A stretch of 64,000 nt of DNA from Edaphobacter flagellatus (GCF_025264665.1 NZ_CP073697.1:4135501-4199500), one strand, 5' to 3'. Counted from the first letter of the stretch, positions 9,424-17,919 are shown. Made by a program: numbers and translations. The notes: generated by a model not told the origin, from the letters alone.

Positions 9424-10518
9424 ATGGTGAGATGGCTTGTTGCGGTAATGATTGCCGGCTTAGTGGCGACGACCGGGCTTCGTGCGCAGGAAGAGGTGCT
9501 GCGGCCGAAGGTGGTTGTAGTGAGCTACTTTGAGGTGGGAGCAGACACGGGGGATCGTCCGGGAGAAGCGCAGTTCTGGATCGAACGTGATCATCTGGAT
9601 CGAGTGATTGAAGTGCCGGGAATGACGCACGTGGTGCGAGCGAACGCGGATGGATCGGAGATTGCCGTGGTTGTGGGGCCGGGACAGATTCGGCCAGCAG
9701 TAAATTTGATGGCGCTTGGTTTCGACAACCGATTCGATCTGAGAAAAAGCTATTGGCTGATCAATGGAATCGCAGGAGTTTCGCCGGAGGATGGCTCGCT
9801 CGGCATGGCTTTCTGGACAGACTATGTGGTGAATGGAGATTTGCTGCACTTTATTGATCCGCGCGAGATGCCGAAGGAATGGGAAGACGGGTACTATGCG
9901 ATCGACAAGAGCAGGCCGGAGGAGCAGCCGCGCGTGGATGCGGGGTCCGCAGAGGATGTGAGGACGTGGTCGAAGGATGCGGCGCAGATCAACTGGCGCG
10001 GCACGGTGGTGCAGATGAATCCACAGTTGCTGGATTGGGCCTATGGCCTGACGCGAGAGATGAAGCTACCGCAGACAGAGCCGATGCGGGCATTGGGTGC
10101 GCGCTATAAGGGGTTTCCGAAGGCGCAGGCGGTGCCTGGAGTAAGTGTTGGCGCGAACATTGCAACGGAGACCTTCTGGCATGGCGCGAAGATGGATGCG
10201 TGGGCTCACCGGTGGGTGAGCTATGCGACGGATGGGCGTGCGCGTATGGGAACGACATCGATGAATGACTCGGGCGCCATGGTCGCGTTGTATTCGCTGA
10301 CGAAGGCGGGCCGCGCGAATTGGAACCGCGCTCTGCTGTTGAGGACAGCGAGTAACTTTGACAGGCAGCCGGATGGCATGACGGCGGAGCAGAGCGCGAA
10401 CGGCGAAAAGCATGCCGCGTTTACAGGGTATGCGATGTCGTTGGAGGCCGCATATCGCGTGGGCAGTAAAGTCACGAAGGCAATTCTGGCTGGAAATGAA
10501 CCTGCGTTGAATCCATAG
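9424..10518 (+). CDS. purine nucleoside permease (NUP)-family protein
   Basis: Matches the NUP family, first described as a fungal nucleoside permease: the start of the mature part reads KVVVVSYFEVGADTGDRPG, followed by motifs such as GPGQIRPAVNLMALG and WLINGIAGVSPEDGS. It has a signal peptide (residues 1-21, ending LRAQ) and no clear multi-pass membrane region. The protein is therefore more likely a secreted or periplasmic nucleoside-binding or phosphorylase-like enzyme than a true permease. 364 residues. The family name is reasonably sure; the biochemical role is not. Confidence 0.75.
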   Translation: MVRWLVAVMIAGLVATTGLRAQEEVLRPKVVVVSYFEVGADTGDRPGEAQFWIERDHLDRVIEVPGMTHVVRANADGSEIAVVVGPGQIRPAVNLMALGFDNRFDLRKSYWLINGIAGVSPEDGSLGMAFWTDYVVNGDLLHFIDPREMPKEWEDGYYAIDKSRPEEQPRVDAGSAEDVRTWSKDAAQINWRGTVVQMNPQLLDWAYGLTREMKLPQTEPMRALGARYKGFPKAQAVPGVSVGANIATETFWHGAKMDAWAHRWVSYATDGRARMGTTSMNDSGAMVALYSLTKAGRANWNRALLLRTASNFDRQPDGMTAEQSANGEKHAAFTGYAMSLEAAYRVGSKVTKAILAGNEPALNP

Positions 10519-10617
10519 GAGATGCGCGGTTATCGCCGGAGTGGTGAGAATCGCCTATGTTCTGATAGGTTCAAGGTCTGGATTGGCTTTAGAAAGAATT
10601 TCAGGCGGATACGACCC

Positions 10618-11634
10618 ATGGCAATGATTACGACCGTTCAGCAGCATATTCTGCAGCAGCAACAGGCGCTTTTGAAGTCGACCGGACGCGAGGCGACGGG
10701 AACGTTCAGTTGGCTGCTGAGCGGTATTACGCTTGCGACGAAGATGATTGAGGCAAAGATTCGTTCGGCTGCGCTAAGCGATGTGCTGGGTGCTGCCGGC
10801 GCGGAGAATGTGCAGGGAGAGCAGCAGCAGAAGCTGGACGTATATGCCAATCAGGCTATGCTGCACTGTCTCGGTCTGCGCGATAGTGTTGCGGCCCTGG
10901 TGAGCGAAGAAGATGAGCAGCCGGTGACGTTCAACCGCGATGCGGAGACAGGGAAGTACATCCTTGTTTTTGATCCGCTGGATGGGTCCAGCAATATTGA
11001 CGTGAATGTGAATGTAGGGACGATTTTCAGTGTGTTGCGGCGATTGCCCGCTGAGCTGGGAACACTGGAGGAGTCGATTCTGCAACCGGGGTTCAGGCAG
11101 GTTGCCGCGGGATACGTCGTATACGGACCTTCGACGGTCTTGGTTTATACGACGGGCAATGGCGTGCACGGATTCACGCTTGATCCTACGATTGGCGCGT
11201 TTGTACTGAGCAACGAGCGGATGATGATGCCGGAGCAGGGAAGCTACTATTCGGTGAACGAGGCGAATGCTGCGGGATGGCCGGAGGAGTACCGGCGCTA
11301 TGTCACGATGTTGCGTGAAGGTGGTTTGGGGAAGACGTATAGCTCGCGCTATATCGGTAGTCTGGTGGCGGACTTTCATCGAACGCTTTTGAAGGGTGGC
11401 GTGTTTTTGTATCCTCCGACGGAGAAGCAGGCGAAGGGCAAGTTGAGACTGCTGTATGAGGCGAATCCGTTGGCATTTATCGCTGAGCAGGCAGGAGGCG
11501 CGGCGACGAATGGCGCGGGGAGAATTCTGGAGATCAAGCCAGAAGGAATACATCAGCGCACGCCCTTCTGTGTAGGCAGCAAGCGCGAGATGGAAGCTTT
11601 GACGGGGATGTTGACAGGGGCATTGGCAAATTGA
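10618..11634 (+). CDS. fbp: fructose-1,6-bisphosphatase class I
   Basis: Hydrolyses fructose-1,6-bisphosphate to fructose-6-phosphate in gluconeogenesis. The metal-binding signature FDPLDGSSNIDVNVNVGTIF is intact, preceded by the SEEDEQP segment, and YSSRYIGSLVADFHR and LRLLYEANPLAFIAEQAGG follow as in class I enzymes. ATG 10618 (MAMITTVQQHILQQQQ) is preferred to the far-upstream in-frame ATG 10522, which would add a 32-residue Arg-rich stretch; AGGCGGA lies about 10 bases before 10618. 338 residues, a typical length. Its stop codon overlaps the start of the following small ORF. Confidence 0.95.
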   Translation: MAMITTVQQHILQQQQALLKSTGREATGTFSWLLSGITLATKMIEAKIRSAALSDVLGAAGAENVQGEQQQKLDVYANQAMLHCLGLRDSVAALVSEEDEQPVTFNRDAETGKYILVFDPLDGSSNIDVNVNVGTIFSVLRRLPAELGTLEESILQPGFRQVAAGYVVYGPSTVLVYTTGNGVHGFTLDPTIGAFVLSNERMMMPEQGSYYSVNEANAAGWPEEYRRYVTMLREGGLGKTYSSRYIGSLVADFHRTLLKGGVFLYPPTEKQAKGKLRLLYEANPLAFIAEQAGGAATNGAGRILEIKPEGIHQRTPFCVGSKREMEALTGMLTGALAN

Positions 11635-11894
11635 GCTTTTCAGCGGTAGTTGTCGACATACTGGAAGAGAGCCGTGTCGCTGGACTTCAGCGATGGCAGA
11701 TTCTGTTGGACCATACGGAGTTTGGTGTTGGCGATACGGGCGAGCTTGAGGCTGTGGCGAAGAGTGGTGCCCGGTTGGTGATTCCTGTACTTGAGGTCGT
11801 GCGCGATGGGAGCCAGATGTGGCATCTGGTAGAGAAGCCGATTACCGTGGGTACGGTGATCCGTGCAGAGGTCTCAGGCGCGGGAGAAGAATAG
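11631..11894 (+). CDS. small hypothetical protein coupled to fbp
   Basis: An 87-residue frame beginning with TTG at 11631, which overlaps the fbp stop by four bases (TTGA). This is a common arrangement for translational coupling. The composition is protein-like (VVVDILEESRVAGLQRWQIL and a C-terminal beta-rich part), with no known motif. No better start is available. The non-ATG start and small size leave real doubt, but the overlap and amino-acid composition favour a true gene. Confidence 0.5.
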   Translation: MSFSAVVVDILEESRVAGLQRWQILLDHTEFGVGDTGELEAVAKSGARLVIPVLEVVRDGSQMWHLVEKPITVGTVIRAEVSGAGEE

Positions 11895-11905
11895 GCAGCA
11901 GAGGT

Positions 11906-11934
11906 TTGAGGCGAAACAGTCTTCCTGATACACT
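11906..11934 (+). promoter_or_regulatory. candidate sigma-70 promoter of tRNA-Ala
   Basis: TTGAGG (11906-11911) and TACACT (11929-11934) with a 17-base spacer lie about 60 bases before the tRNA. Positions and spacing fit a housekeeping promoter. Confidence 0.5.
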
Positions 11935-11993
11935 CGCTAGAGTGATTTCGATGCGATGTGCCGGGGTGGCGGTCGCGAGTTCGAAGCATGTTT

Positions 11994-12069
11994 GGGGCTG
12001 TAGCTCAGTTGGGAGAGCGCCTCGTTCGCAACGAGGAGGTCAGCGGTTCGATCCCGCTCAGCTCCACCA
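11994..12069 (+). tRNA. tRNA-Ala (anticodon CGC)
   Basis: A complete cloverleaf. The acceptor stem GGGGCTG pairs with CAGCTCC (one G-U), the D arm contains GCTCAGTTGGGAGAGC, the anticodon stem is CCTCG/CGAGG with loop TTCGCAA (anticodon CGC at 12027-12029), and the T arm is AGCGG-TTCGATC-CCGCT. The 3' ACCA is encoded. It reads alanine codon GCG. Confidence 0.97.
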
Positions 12070-12303
12070 AAGAATTCATCTCTTACAGTAAAATCCGAGG
12101 TCAATTTAGAGGCCAGAAAGTGATTGGGTCCAATCACGGTCGGTTTCTCCCTGCACCTACATCTCGCGGCTTGGCCTTCGCTCGTCGGCTGCGCTCGACT
12201 GGCGACTATGGTGTTTATCGGGCGACTCGAATGCAACCATTGACGATGCGCTGACTTTCTCATGATTCATCAAATGAGATCAATGATCGGCATCAACTTA
12301 CAC

Positions 12304-13542
12304 TCATCGAGCCAAATCGGCATCGTTAAGTCCGGTTCGCCGCGTCAGAACATATATCGCAACCAGGGCAGCGGCAAACCCCGATGACGCGCCTACCCCC
12401 AGTGCCCACCGGGGACCGAAACGGTTTGCCACCCACCCCACGATCGGAGCTCCTATCGGCGTACCTCCTAGCGCGACGGCGAGCCGAAGGGCCATGACCC
12501 GGCCTCGCATGGCAGGCTCCGTCGTGAGCTGCATCATGCTGTTGGTTGCGTTGGTGAGTGTCAGGGCCGCAACACCAATGACCATCAGAGCCGCGGCGAA
12601 CCACCAGTAACCGGGGGCCAGCGCAGCGAGAGTGCATCCAATCCCGAAGACTGTTGAGCCGACAAATAACGACCCGAACTTCGGCTTGTCGCGACCTGCG
12701 GCAAGCAGCGCTCCGGAGATGGTGCCAATCGCCATGATGGAGGATAGAAGTCCGAAGCCGCGCGCATCGGTATGGAAGACGTTGACAGCCATTGTCGAAG
12801 TAAAGATCGGGAAGTTAAGCCCGAAGGTCCCAATTAGAAACAGCATGACCAGGATGGCCCGGAGATCCTGGCGGCTCCAGACATAGCGGAATCCTTCCAG
12901 AAATCCTCCGGCGGTATGGCGAGCTCTCATGTTCGGATACAGTTCGGACACGCGGAACAGCGACATCGAAATCAAAACTGCAGCGAATGATATGCCGTTG
13001 ATCGCAAACGCCCAACCAGTTCCCACCTTCGCAATGACCAGACCAGCAATTGCGGGGCCGACCATACGGCCGGCATTGAATGATGTCGAATTGAGCGCGA
13101 CTGCATTATGCAGATGGTCGTCACCCACCAGCTCGGCCACGAACGTCTGGCGCACGGGAGCATCCAATGCAGCCGCCGAGCCAAACAACAATGCAAATAC
13201 GTAGACCTGCCAAAGACGGATGTTCCCCATGATCGTAAGGATTCCCAAAGCCAGCGCCAACACTCCCATCGTCGCTTGGGTCACCATCAGGAGCTTGCGT
13301 TGGTTGAGATGATCTGCAGCAAATCCGGTCCAGGGCAACAAAAGAAGCTGTGGTGCAAACTGCAGCGCCATGACGATTCCCATAGCGGAGGCATCATGAT
13401 GAGTGAGCTGCGTAAGGACGAGCCAGTCCTGAGCAACACGTTGCATCCATGTACCGATATTGGAAACCAGAGCACCCGCTGACCACACCCGAAAATTAAA
13501 GATGCTCAAAGCGCGGAAAGCACCCGCCACCGGATTCTTCAT
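12304..13542 (-). CDS. MFS transporter (multidrug/enterobactin-exporter type)
   Basis: A 412-residue, roughly twelve-helix major facilitator. The N terminus (FNFRVWSAGALVSNIGTWMQ) and the loop after the second helix (AADHLNQRKLL) are typical of the MFS_3/EntS-like exporters. Its ATG overlaps the stop of the upstream gene (ATGA at 13539-13542), so it is the last gene of the MarR-isochorismatase operon. MarR-controlled MFS pumps usually export small aromatic or toxic compounds; the substrate here is inferred only from context. Confidence 0.88.
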   Translation of the reverse strand: MKNPVAGAFRALSIFNFRVWSAGALVSNIGTWMQRVAQDWLVLTQLTHHDASAMGIVMALQFAPQLLLLPWTGFAADHLNQRKLLMVTQATMGVLALALGILTIMGNIRLWQVYVFALLFGSAAALDAPVRQTFVAELVGDDHLHNAVALNSTSFNAGRMVGPAIAGLVIAKVGTGWAFAINGISFAAVLISMSLFRVSELYPNMRARHTAGGFLEGFRYVWSRQDLRAILVMLFLIGTFGLNFPIFTSTMAVNVFHTDARGFGLLSSIMAIGTISGALLAAGRDKPKFGSLFVGSTVFGIGCTLAALAPGYWWFAAALMVIGVAALTLTNATNSMMQLTTEPAMRGRVMALRLAVALGGTPIGAPIVGWVANRFGPRWALGVGASSGFAAALVAIYVLTRRTGLNDADLAR

Positions 13543-13868
13543 GAACGCTCCGGCGCGTTGCCCCCATGAAACTGGCCGAAATGCCGCGCTGAGAACAAGC
13601 TGATCAGTAGTACGCCAGCCGCTAGAGCAAGGACGTCTCTTGTCGATCTGATATCAAAGTTGCCAACGCGTACTACGAGAAGGTAGGCGGCCACGGTGTT
13701 GAAGAAGCTCCATACAACGTTCACCGTAGATGAGGAGAGTCCCTGGCCTGGAGGCTTCGCGAAAGGGCTCTGAAAAGGCCGTCCCATGATGCCGCTGACA
13801 AGATGGGGAACGGCGTTGGCCAGGAACATTCCTCCGAAAAAATACGATGCAAGATAAAGCCAGTTCAT
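13539..13868 (-). CDS. small inner-membrane protein, unknown function
   Basis: 109 residues with about three predicted membrane helices: YLASYFFGGMFLANAVPHLV, then VVWSFFNTVAAYLLVV and LALAAGVLLISLFSARHFG. Located between the isochorismatase-like gene (2-base gap upstream) and the MFS gene (4-base overlap downstream), so it is clearly operonic. No domain recognised. It could assist the exporter or act alone. Confidence 0.75.
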   Translation of the reverse strand: MNWLYLASYFFGGMFLANAVPHLVSGIMGRPFQSPFAKPPGQGLSSSTVNVVWSFFNTVAAYLLVVRVGNFDIRSTRDVLALAAGVLLISLFSARHFGQFHGGNAPERS

Positions 13869-13870
13869 GG

Positions 13871-14434
13871 TTATGCGCTCCTAGTCGCCAGTAGGTTAAG
13901 GATGTCCTGGGTTGAGCCCGTTTCCCCGAGACGGGGAAAGACGCTCGCAAGGCTGTATTCGTGCGCTTCGGGACGCGCATCGGTCATGGCGTCGAGGGCA
14001 AGCGTGACGTTGAAGCCTGCTTCATACGCTTGGCGAGCCGTTGCTTCGACGCCAGTACCAGTGGCCACTCCTGTGATAACAACCTGCGTTACCCCGATGG
14101 CCTTCAGTTGCGCCTCTAGATCCGTACTCGCTAACGCGCCCCATGTGCGCTTCGTTACTACGATATCGCTGGCTTGGCGATCCAGCTCCGGAATCAGATC
14201 ACTGAACCCTTCGGTGAGCGTCGAGAAACGGCGCGGCTGCTCCGTCCGGCCAGTTGCGCCTCCAGCAACATTGACCAGAACGACCGGGAGATCACGTTGA
14301 CGAAAAGCATCAAGCAAAGCGCAGGTTCGCTCAATGACTCCGGCGATCGGATGGATAAACGGTGCATTGATAAGGCCTTTCTGAAGATCAACGACAATAA
14401 GAGCGGTCTTCGGATCAAGCGTTGTAAGGGGCAT
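13871..14434 (-). CDS. isochorismatase-like hydrolase lacking the cysteine nucleophile
   Basis: Cysteine-hydrolase/isochorismatase fold (187 residues). The catalytic Asp is D16 (IVVDLQKG) and the catalytic Lys is K95 (VTKRTWGAL). At the usual Cys position the sequence is GVATGTGVEATAR, so residue 128 is Gly. PhzD/EntB-type isochorismatases also have Gly there and hydrolyse a vinyl ether without a thiol, whereas nicotinamidases need the Cys. ATG 14434 is preceded by GGAG (in GAGGAGAAGAACCG); longer in-frame starts add unrelated sequence. Second gene of the MarR operon. A hydrolase acting on an isochorismate-like ether is the best guess. Confidence 0.82.
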   Translation of the reverse strand: MPLTTLDPKTALIVVDLQKGLINAPFIHPIAGVIERTCALLDAFRQRDLPVVLVNVAGGATGRTEQPRRFSTLTEGFSDLIPELDRQASDIVVTKRTWGALASTDLEAQLKAIGVTQVVITGVATGTGVEATARQAYEAGFNVTLALDAMTDARPEAHEYSLASVFPRLGETGSTQDILNLLATRSA

Positions 14435-14490
14435 TCGGTTCTTCTCCTCGACAGGATTGAATGAGAGTTGAGTGGCCATACTTGAAGGCA

Positions 14491-14943
14491 TCAATCTTCG
14501 ATGAGGCGTGCGAGCAGATTGACGGCAACAGCAAGCTTTTCCTGTTCCTGGGTGGAAAGCTTCTTTTGGATTGTTGTTGTGAGCCAATCCTGTCTTGCGG
14601 CACGGCCGTCACGGAGCAATTTCTGGCATTTCCGGGAGAGCGACATCAAGGTCTGCCGTCTATCGTTCGGGTCTGGCGAGCCGCTCACCAATCCGGCTTC
14701 CAGCAACGATGTGATGATGGCGCTCATCGACTGAGGACGCATGCCCTCAGCTCGGGCGAGTGTCGATACGGCTGCAGGACCGTCATTCTCAATGCGAAGC
14801 AGAACGGAGACTTGCGAAGGCGTCAAATCGTTCTGTCCACCCTGTTCGCGCAGCTTCCTCTTGAGTTTGCCAAAGACTGCCCGAAGCTCTGCCGCAAGTG
14901 CGGAGGACCGTTCGACTTGAGAAGAACTTACCCGATCATTCAT
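14491..14943 (-). CDS. MarR-family transcriptional regulator
   Basis: A 150-residue winged-helix repressor. The DNA-binding core LTPSQVSVLLRIENDGPA...STLARAEGMRPQSMSAII is followed by the wing motif DPNDRRQTLMSLS, which is diagnostic of MarR proteins. First gene of a four-gene minus-strand operon. A 32-bp palindrome overlaps its own promoter, so autoregulation is likely. ATG 14943 is chosen because an upstream ATG (14991) would lie inside the operator. There is no clear Shine-Dalgarno, and the predicted mRNA leader is only a few bases long. Confidence 0.9.
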   Translation of the reverse strand: MNDRVSSSQVERSSALAAELRAVFGKLKRKLREQGGQNDLTPSQVSVLLRIENDGPAAVSTLARAEGMRPQSMSAIITSLLEAGLVSGSPDPNDRRQTLMSLSRKCQKLLRDGRAARQDWLTTTIQKKLSTQEQEKLAVAVNLLARLIED

Positions 14944-14956
14944 GAAACAAGTATGG

Positions 14957-14992
14957 CATATATGCAGTTTATCTGTACAGGTAAACTGCATA
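14957..14992 (-). promoter_or_regulatory. MarR operon promoter and palindromic operator
   Basis: The operator is an 11-bp perfect inverted repeat, TATGCAGTTTA (14961-14971) and TAAACTGCATA (14982-14992), enclosing the inner palindrome CTGTACAG. On the minus strand, TTTACC (14985-14980) and TATATG (14962-14957) are separated by 17 bases and act as candidate -35/-10 boxes. The palindrome covers the -35 box and the spacer, so bound protein would block RNA polymerase. Confidence 0.7.
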
Positions 14993-15181
14993 CAATAAAC
15001 ATGCCTGCTGTCTGATACTACGAATCAGTCGGTCACCACGAAGGGGTATCTCAAAGAGGAATGCGGTCCTGTGCGTCACCGTTTTTCGATGAGCGCGAAA
15101 TCGCCAATGTACTCATCTACACCGATTCCTAACGATAGATCGGCTTATCGTCTGCAACGGCCAACCGACGAGAAGTGCGTT

Positions 15182-16162
15182 TTACAGGGACCGATCGAGG
15201 CCTGCCTCTCTACGCTTGAGGTATTCCCCAGGATTTGCTCCAACCACTCGCTTGAACGCCTTACTGAAGGCGGCATCAGATTCGTAACCGACAGCCCGAG
15301 CCACGTCGATGAGCTTCTTGTCACGCTTCTCGAGTAAGTGCATCGCCTTTTGCATACGCCACTCGGTCACATATTCCAGCGGTGTCTGTCCGAGCAGTTC
15401 CTTGAATCGCACTGCAAACAGGGAGCGGGACACGCCCGCCGCTTCCGATAGGGATTCGACCGTCCATGGCGCACCGACATGATCGTGAAACGCAGTCAAT
15501 GCAGTGCCGATTTGAGGATCGAAAACAGCACGAAGCCAACCACGGTTGCGTTCCGGTTCTGATGCGATGTATGCCCGGAGTATCTGGATAAACAGAACCT
15601 CCGCCAGTCGACTGGCGACGACCCCAGATCCCGGCGCCTGTTCTGCCATCTCCGAGGCCAGCGCCTGCATGGTTGTGTGAAGTGCAAGCGTGCGTGCCTG
15701 ATCGGCCTTGATCAGAATGAACTTCGGCAAGAACTGAGTGATCGGCTTAAGACCGCCGCGATCAAAGCTCAAGGACCCACAGACGATGGTCGTCGGCGCG
15801 CCACCTTCTCCACAATGAGTGATATTGCCGTTGGCGCCGGCACCGATCTCGCGGAAAGTCCACCGCGGACGTGTTCGAGGGCTATCGCGCATGACGATTG
15901 AAGTACCCGGAGCAAGCAGGAAACAGTCGCCACCAGTGAGGGGAATTGGCTCTGAAATCCCTTCCACGCTGAGCCAGCAGTTGCCACGCGAAAGCATGGC
16001 GAAGTGCGCCGCATCTATGGTGGTCTTTTTGCCGGAAAGCGTGACGGTTTCTTCGGTCTGATTTTCCTGCCTTACACCCCAAGGAGCCGTTGCTTCGAGC
16101 CTGTGGAGGCCGAAGGCATTGACGTGCATTGTACGGAATATGTCTGTTATCGGATCCAACAT
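15182..16162 (-). CDS. AraC-family transcriptional regulator (cupin_6 type)
   Basis: About 326 residues. The N-terminal cupin-like sensor (residues about 10-190) is followed by two helix-turn-helix units: WTVESLSEAAGVSRSLFAVR, then LIDVARAVGYESDAAFSKAF, ending with the canonical GANPGEYLKRR. ATG 16162 is preferred over 16222 because the conserved domain begins just after it. It is transcribed away from the tandem SDR genes with a 118-base shared region, which makes those genes its probable targets. The effector is unknown; related regulators commonly control oxidoreductase genes. Confidence 0.88.
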   Translation of the reverse strand: MLDPITDIFRTMHVNAFGLHRLEATAPWGVRQENQTEETVTLSGKKTTIDAAHFAMLSRGNCWLSVEGISEPIPLTGGDCFLLAPGTSIVMRDSPRTRPRWTFREIGAGANGNITHCGEGGAPTTIVCGSLSFDRGGLKPITQFLPKFILIKADQARTLALHTTMQALASEMAEQAPGSGVVASRLAEVLFIQILRAYIASEPERNRGWLRAVFDPQIGTALTAFHDHVGAPWTVESLSEAAGVSRSLFAVRFKELLGQTPLEYVTEWRMQKAMHLLEKRDKKLIDVARAVGYESDAAFSKAFKRVVGANPGEYLKRREAGLDRSL

Positions 16163-16280
16163 TGCCTCTCTGTTCTGGACGAATAGACAAAATTCTTGGA
16201 CGTCCGAGCAGTTCTCATCCACCGCGACGGCTATCTACTCTCCTGTAATGGATGCTACACACATTCGGAAGGAGTCATTT

Positions 16281-17012
16281 ATGGGAAAGCTGGAAGGTAA
16301 AGTTGCGGTCATCACGGGCGGATCGAGCGGCCTCGCGCTGGCTAGCGCCAAACGGTTCGTCGAAGAGGGCGCCTATGTCTTCATCACGGGCCGCAGACAA
16401 GATGCGCTCGATGATGCCGTCAAACTGATCGGCCGGAACGTAACCGGCGTGCGGGGCGACGCGGCGAATCTCGACGACCTCGATCATCTGTTCGACACGG
16501 TCAAGCGCGAAAAAGGCAAGATCGACATCCTGTTCGCGAGCGCAGGCAAGGGCAAACCCGCCGTGTTAGGCGAGATCACGGAACAGCATTTCGATAGTGA
16601 GTTCGGCCTTATCGTGCGAGGAACGCTCTTCACAGCTCAGAAGGCGCTGCCGCTGATCAACGATGGCGGGTCGGTCATCATGACCGGATCCGTAGCTTCA
16701 TTGAAAGGCTTCCCTGGCTTTGGTGTGTATGCGGCGAGCAAGGCCGCATTGCGCTCGTTTGCACGCACGTGGCTTAACGAATTGAAGGGCAGAAATATTC
16801 GGGTGAATGTGCTGAGCCCGGGTCAGGTCGACACGCCGGACTCCCAGCGACTCGACAAGGCAACGAGGGAGATGTTCGAGTCGCTGATTCCTCGCGGAAA
16901 GATGGGCCGTCCTGAGGAGATTGCAGCGGCAGCACTATTTCTTGCTTCCGATGATTCGAGCTACGTGAATGGAATGGATTTCGCTGTCGACGGCGGCTTC
17001 TCGGCTATCTGA
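16281..17012 (+). CDS. SDR-family oxidoreductase (tandem copy 1)
   Basis: A 243-residue classical short-chain dehydrogenase. It has the cofactor region TGGSSGLAL (the third glycine of the usual TGxxxGxG is Ala), the FASAGKG segment in place of NNAG, Ser in MTGSVAS and the catalytic YAASK. AAGGAG at 16268-16273 fixes the start at ATG 16281. Copy 2 immediately downstream is closely similar over the full length, so this is a tandem duplication. The AraC gene upstream is divergent. An NAD(P)-dependent alcohol/ketone oxidoreductase; substrate unknown. Confidence 0.93.
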   Translation: MGKLEGKVAVITGGSSGLALASAKRFVEEGAYVFITGRRQDALDDAVKLIGRNVTGVRGDAANLDDLDHLFDTVKREKGKIDILFASAGKGKPAVLGEITEQHFDSEFGLIVRGTLFTAQKALPLINDGGSVIMTGSVASLKGFPGFGVYAASKAALRSFARTWLNELKGRNIRVNVLSPGQVDTPDSQRLDKATREMFESLIPRGKMGRPEEIAAAALFLASDDSSYVNGMDFAVDGGFSAI

Positions 17013-17100
17013 GTTTGCCTGTTCGACAGAGGAGGCTGATCTCCGGCCATCACCAATGCCTTTTTGCACTGAAGATCACACATCGATCAAAGGAAAAATC

Positions 17101-17835
17101 ATGGGAAAGCTTGAAGGAAAAGTTGCAGTCATCACGGGCGGATCGAGCGGCATGGCGTTGGCGAGCGCCAAGCGGTTCGTGGAAGAAGGGGCTTATGCGT
17201 TCATCACAGGTCGCCGGCAAGAGCAGCTCGATGAAGCCGTCAAGGCGATAGGGCGGAACGTAACCGGCGTGCGCGGAGACGCAGCCAAACTTGACGATCT
17301 GGACCGCCTATTCGAGACGGTGAAGCGCGAGAAAGGCAAGATCGACATCCTCTTTGCGAGCGCCGGCAAGGGGGAGCCGCTGCCGCTAGGCCAGATCACC
17401 GAGGCGCACTTCGATGCGGCATTCGACCTGAACGTGCGTGGCACACTGTTCACCGTTCAGAAAGCGTTGCCGCTGCTCAGCGATGGTGGATCGATCATCA
17501 TGACCGGATCCAATGCTTCGGCGAAGGGCTTCCCGGGTTTCGGCGTGTACGCCGCGAGCAAGCTGGCGTTGCGCTCCTTCGCACGCACCTGGGTCAACGA
17601 ACTGAAAGGTAGAAATATTCGAGTGAACCTGCTGGTGCCGGGGGCTGTCACCTCGCCGATGCAGGAAGAAGTTCTCACCAAGGAAGCGCGGGAGTTCTTC
17701 GAGTCGCTCATTCCGCGCGGCAAGATGGGCCAACCTGACGAAATCGCCACGGTTGCATTGTTCCTTGCTTCCGACGACTCCAGTTACGTGAACGGGGTGG
17801 AGTTGTTCGTCGATGGCGGCATGACGACCGTCTGA
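17101..17835 (+). CDS. SDR-family oxidoreductase (tandem copy 2)
   Basis: A 244-residue paralogue of the preceding gene with the same start context, MGKLEGKVAVITGG. The cofactor motif is TGGSSGMAL (again Ala at the third glycine), the active-site segment MTGSNAS and the catalytic YAASK. Divergence is concentrated in the substrate region (LVPGAVTSPMQEEVL versus LSPGQVDTPDSQRLD), which suggests the two copies act on different substrates. A 20-bp stem-loop begins at its stop codon. Likely co-transcribed with copy 1 (88-base gap). Confidence 0.93.
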   Translation: MGKLEGKVAVITGGSSGMALASAKRFVEEGAYAFITGRRQEQLDEAVKAIGRNVTGVRGDAAKLDDLDRLFETVKREKGKIDILFASAGKGEPLPLGQITEAHFDAAFDLNVRGTLFTVQKALPLLSDGGSIIMTGSNASAKGFPGFGVYAASKLALRSFARTWVNELKGRNIRVNLLVPGAVTSPMQEEVLTKEAREFFESLIPRGKMGQPDEIATVALFLASDDSSYVNGVELFVDGGMTTV

Positions 17836-17884
17836 TCCGGCGCCCGTTGAGTGAGGTCACTACGCACTCAACGGGCGCCGGATC
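17834..17884. terminator. long perfect inverted repeat after the second SDR gene
   Basis: A 20-bp perfect stem (17834-17853 with 17865-17884) with an 11-base loop begins at the TGA stop codon. It lacks a T-run, so it is either a rho-independent-like stabiliser of the SDR mRNA or an operator/attenuator before the next gene, 36 bases away. Confidence 0.6.
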
Positions 17885-17919
17885 AGCGCAGTGCAACTGC
17901 AATAGATATTGGAGAACTT

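Noticed and set aside
11937..12263. 108-residue minus-strand ORF containing [20 protein letters not shown]
   Set aside because: This peptide is the antisense translation of the tRNA-Ala gene, a well-known false protein family.
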